Source of the DNA: Gemmatimonadota bacterium
Lineage (GTDB): Bacteria; Gemmatimonadota; Gemmatimonadetes; Gemmatimonadales; Gemmatimonadaceae
Assembly: GCA_028287285.1 (NCBI GenBank)
Contig: JAQBPY010000152.1
Span: forward strand, 1 to 32,700
DNA length: 32,700 nucleotides
Direction: 5' to 3'
Both the position numbers and the translations under genes were made by a program. Under the pieces are notes generated by a model. It worked only from the letters and a program-made list of their open reading frames with translations. It searched no databases and was not told where the DNA came from. Positions 31,428 through 32,700 of the stretch are shown here, one piece after another. The stretch's first letter is position 1, and the number at the start of each line of letters is the position of its first letter.

Positions 31428-32700
31428 ACTCGCATCAGGCTCAGCAGCTGTTCGGAATCCACGGGCTTGGTGATGTAGTCCGATGCGCCTGCGGCAATGC
31501 ACTTCTCGCGGTCGCCCTTCATGGCTTTCGCGGTGAGCGCGATGATCGGAAGTGCCTTGAGCGCAGGGACGTCGCGTATCGCCCGCGTGGTTTCATAGCC
31601 ATCCATCTCCGGCATCATCACGTCCATCAACACGAGGTCAAAGTCCGTCCGCTCACGCAGCATCGTGATGGCGTCCTGCCCATTCTCCGCGAACGACACA
31701 TGCATACCGTGGTCCTCCAGCATGCTCGTCAGGGAGAAAATGTTGCGGACATCGTCGTCCACCACGAGGATGCGCTTGCCCGTGAACACGGCATCCACGT
31801 TGTGCAGCCGCTCCAGCATGCGGCGCTTCTGCTCGGGCAGCTTGGCTTCCACGCGATGCAGGAACAGTGCGGTTTCGTCGAGCAACCGCTCCGGCGATTT
31901 GACGTCTTTCACGATGATCGTTTCGGCGAACTTCCTGAGTGCCGTGTCCTCCGCCGGTGTGAGGTCCTTGCCGGTATAAATGATGATCGGCAGGTCCCAC
32001 ATGGCGGGGTTGCCCTTGACGGTCTCGAGCAGCTGGAAGCCGTTCATGTCCCTGAGACCGAGGTCGAGCACCATGCAGTCGAAGTGACTGCCCGAGAGCT
32101 CGCGAAGCGCTTCTTCCGCGGAACCAACCGCTGTGATGGCGACGTCTTCGTGGTGGATGAGCTCGATCATGCTCTGGCGCTGGGTCTCGTCGTCCTCGAC
32201 CACCAGCAACCGCTTCACCGACGTATCGATGAAATTCGAGATCCTGGCAAACGACGCGTCGAGCGCTTCCTTCGTGACCGGCTTCTCCAGGTACGCCAAC
32301 GCACCCGACTTGAGCCCTTGCTGGCGCTCATGAATTCCCGTGATGATGTGGACGGGAATGTGCCGCGTCTGCGTGTTGTGCTTGAGCCGGTCGAGCACGG
32401 CCCAACCATCGAGTCCGGGCATGTCGATGTCGAGCGTGATGGCATCGGGGTCGAATGCATGCGCGAGCTGGAGACCCGCCTCTCCGTCGAGCGCGCAAAG
32501 TCCCTTGAAGCCCTTTTCGCGCGCCATCTCCAGCAGCACCTTCGAGAAGGTTGCGTCGTTCTCCACGATGAGCAACACGCGGTCACCCGTGTCGATGTTG
32601 TCGCGGTCGTCTTCGAATCCAACGGGGCGTGGAAGCTCGTCGCGCGATGGCGTGAGATCCGGGAGCGGTTCCTGAACAGCCGTGTTGGTGCCCCCTCCGG
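31412..32700 (-). CDS. C-terminal three-receiver part of a large hybrid kinase, cut by window edge
   Basis: The frame is open from 31412 to the right edge, giving 428 residues plus stop, and must continue beyond. An internal GTG at 32578 is not the true start: the upstream codons encode the linker FEDDRDNIDTGDRVLLIVEND, typical of the region between the catalytic domain and the first receiver in giant hybrid kinases. Counting from 32578, three receivers follow: Asp50 in ITLDIDMPGLDGW, Asp172 in MVLDLGLRDMNGF and Asp319 in VLMDVMMPEMDGY, with lysines in LEKPV and ITKPV. The middle receiver has a less regular lysine region (IVKDV). The absent N-terminal part probably holds HAMP, GAF or PAS domains and the kinase core, as in family members. 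It is first in an operon with cheR, cheB and a receiver-first kinase. Confidence 0.9.
   Translation of the reverse strand, partial: GGGTNTAVQEPLPDLTPSRDELPRPVGFEDDRDNIDTGDRVLLIVENDATFSKVLLEMAREKGFKGLCALDGEAGLQLAHAFDPDAITLDIDMPGLDGWAVLDRLKHNTQTRHIPVHIITGIHERQQGLKSGALAYLEKPVTKEALDASFARISNFIDTSVKRLLVVEDDETQRQSMIELIHHEDVAITAVGSAEEALRELSGSHFDCMVLDLGLRDMNGFQLLETVKGNPAMWDLPIIIYTGKDLTPAEDTALRKFAETIIVKDVKSPERLLDETALFLHRVEAKLPEQKRRMLERLHNVDAVFTGKRILVVDDDVRNIFSLTSMLEDHGMHVSFAENGQDAITMLRERTDFDLVLMDVMMPEMDGYETTRAIRDVPALKALPIIALTAKAMKGDREKCIAAGASDYITKPVDSEQLLSLMRVWLYR

Overview
The window is high-GC bacterial DNA, densely coding on both strands. No gap between genes exceeds about 140 bases. Gene content (many hybrid histidine kinases with PAS and GAF domains, a Hanks-type Ser/Thr kinase, a secreted PIG-L/LmbE-like protein, SucA, NDH-2, the aspartate route to NAD) and the base composition suggest an aerobic, Gram-negative soil or water bacterium. 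Gemmatimonadota is my best guess. This is inferred from gene style; no 16S rRNA or other marker is present. I found no tRNA, rRNA, CRISPR array, insertion sequence or phage gene.

Left part (1-9500): an unidentified gene cut by the window edge, nadA and nadB (quinolinate from aspartate) on the minus strand, mscL on the plus strand between them, and a receiver-only response regulator behind nadB. A plus-strand operon follows: a BMP/PnrA-type binding protein, a double ATPase and two permeases, joined by 4-base ATGA overlaps, then an MFS exporter 19 bases on. The first four form a complete ABC importer, probably for nucleosides.

Middle (9507-18983, all minus): sucA, a secreted PIG-L-like protein (1-base gap), ndh, a soluble hybrid histidine kinase, and a receiver-ANTAR regulator. 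This places TCA cycle and respiratory chain genes next to a two-component pair whose output domain binds RNA. A tandem and inverted repeat cluster sits between ndh and the kinase and contains the ndh stop codon.

Right part (19121-32700): mostly signalling. A minus-strand run encodes a membrane Ser/Thr kinase with a chemoreceptor-like sensor and HAMP module, then a PAS-GAF histidine kinase 6 bases downstream, then a large GAF-PAS-GAF-PAS hybrid kinase split by a -1 frameshift inside a PAS domain. Next comes a divergent pair: a secreted cupredoxin-like protein (minus) and a predicted outer-membrane barrel (plus). The window ends in a tightly overlapping minus-strand operon: the C-terminal three-receiver tail of a large hybrid kinase (cut by the edge), cheR, a cheB without receiver, and a receiver-PAS histidine kinase. 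No classical chemotaxis gene (cheA, cheW, mcp) lies in the window, so this set is probably a non-flagellar signalling module.

Small dispersed repeats starting TGTCATCC occur at 25931, 25981 and (minus strand) 28215. The last supplies the end of a kinase reading frame. The features I consider most worth checking are the split kinase, the HAMP-Ser/Thr kinase operon, the two repeat types that end genes, and the ANTAR pair beside ndh.
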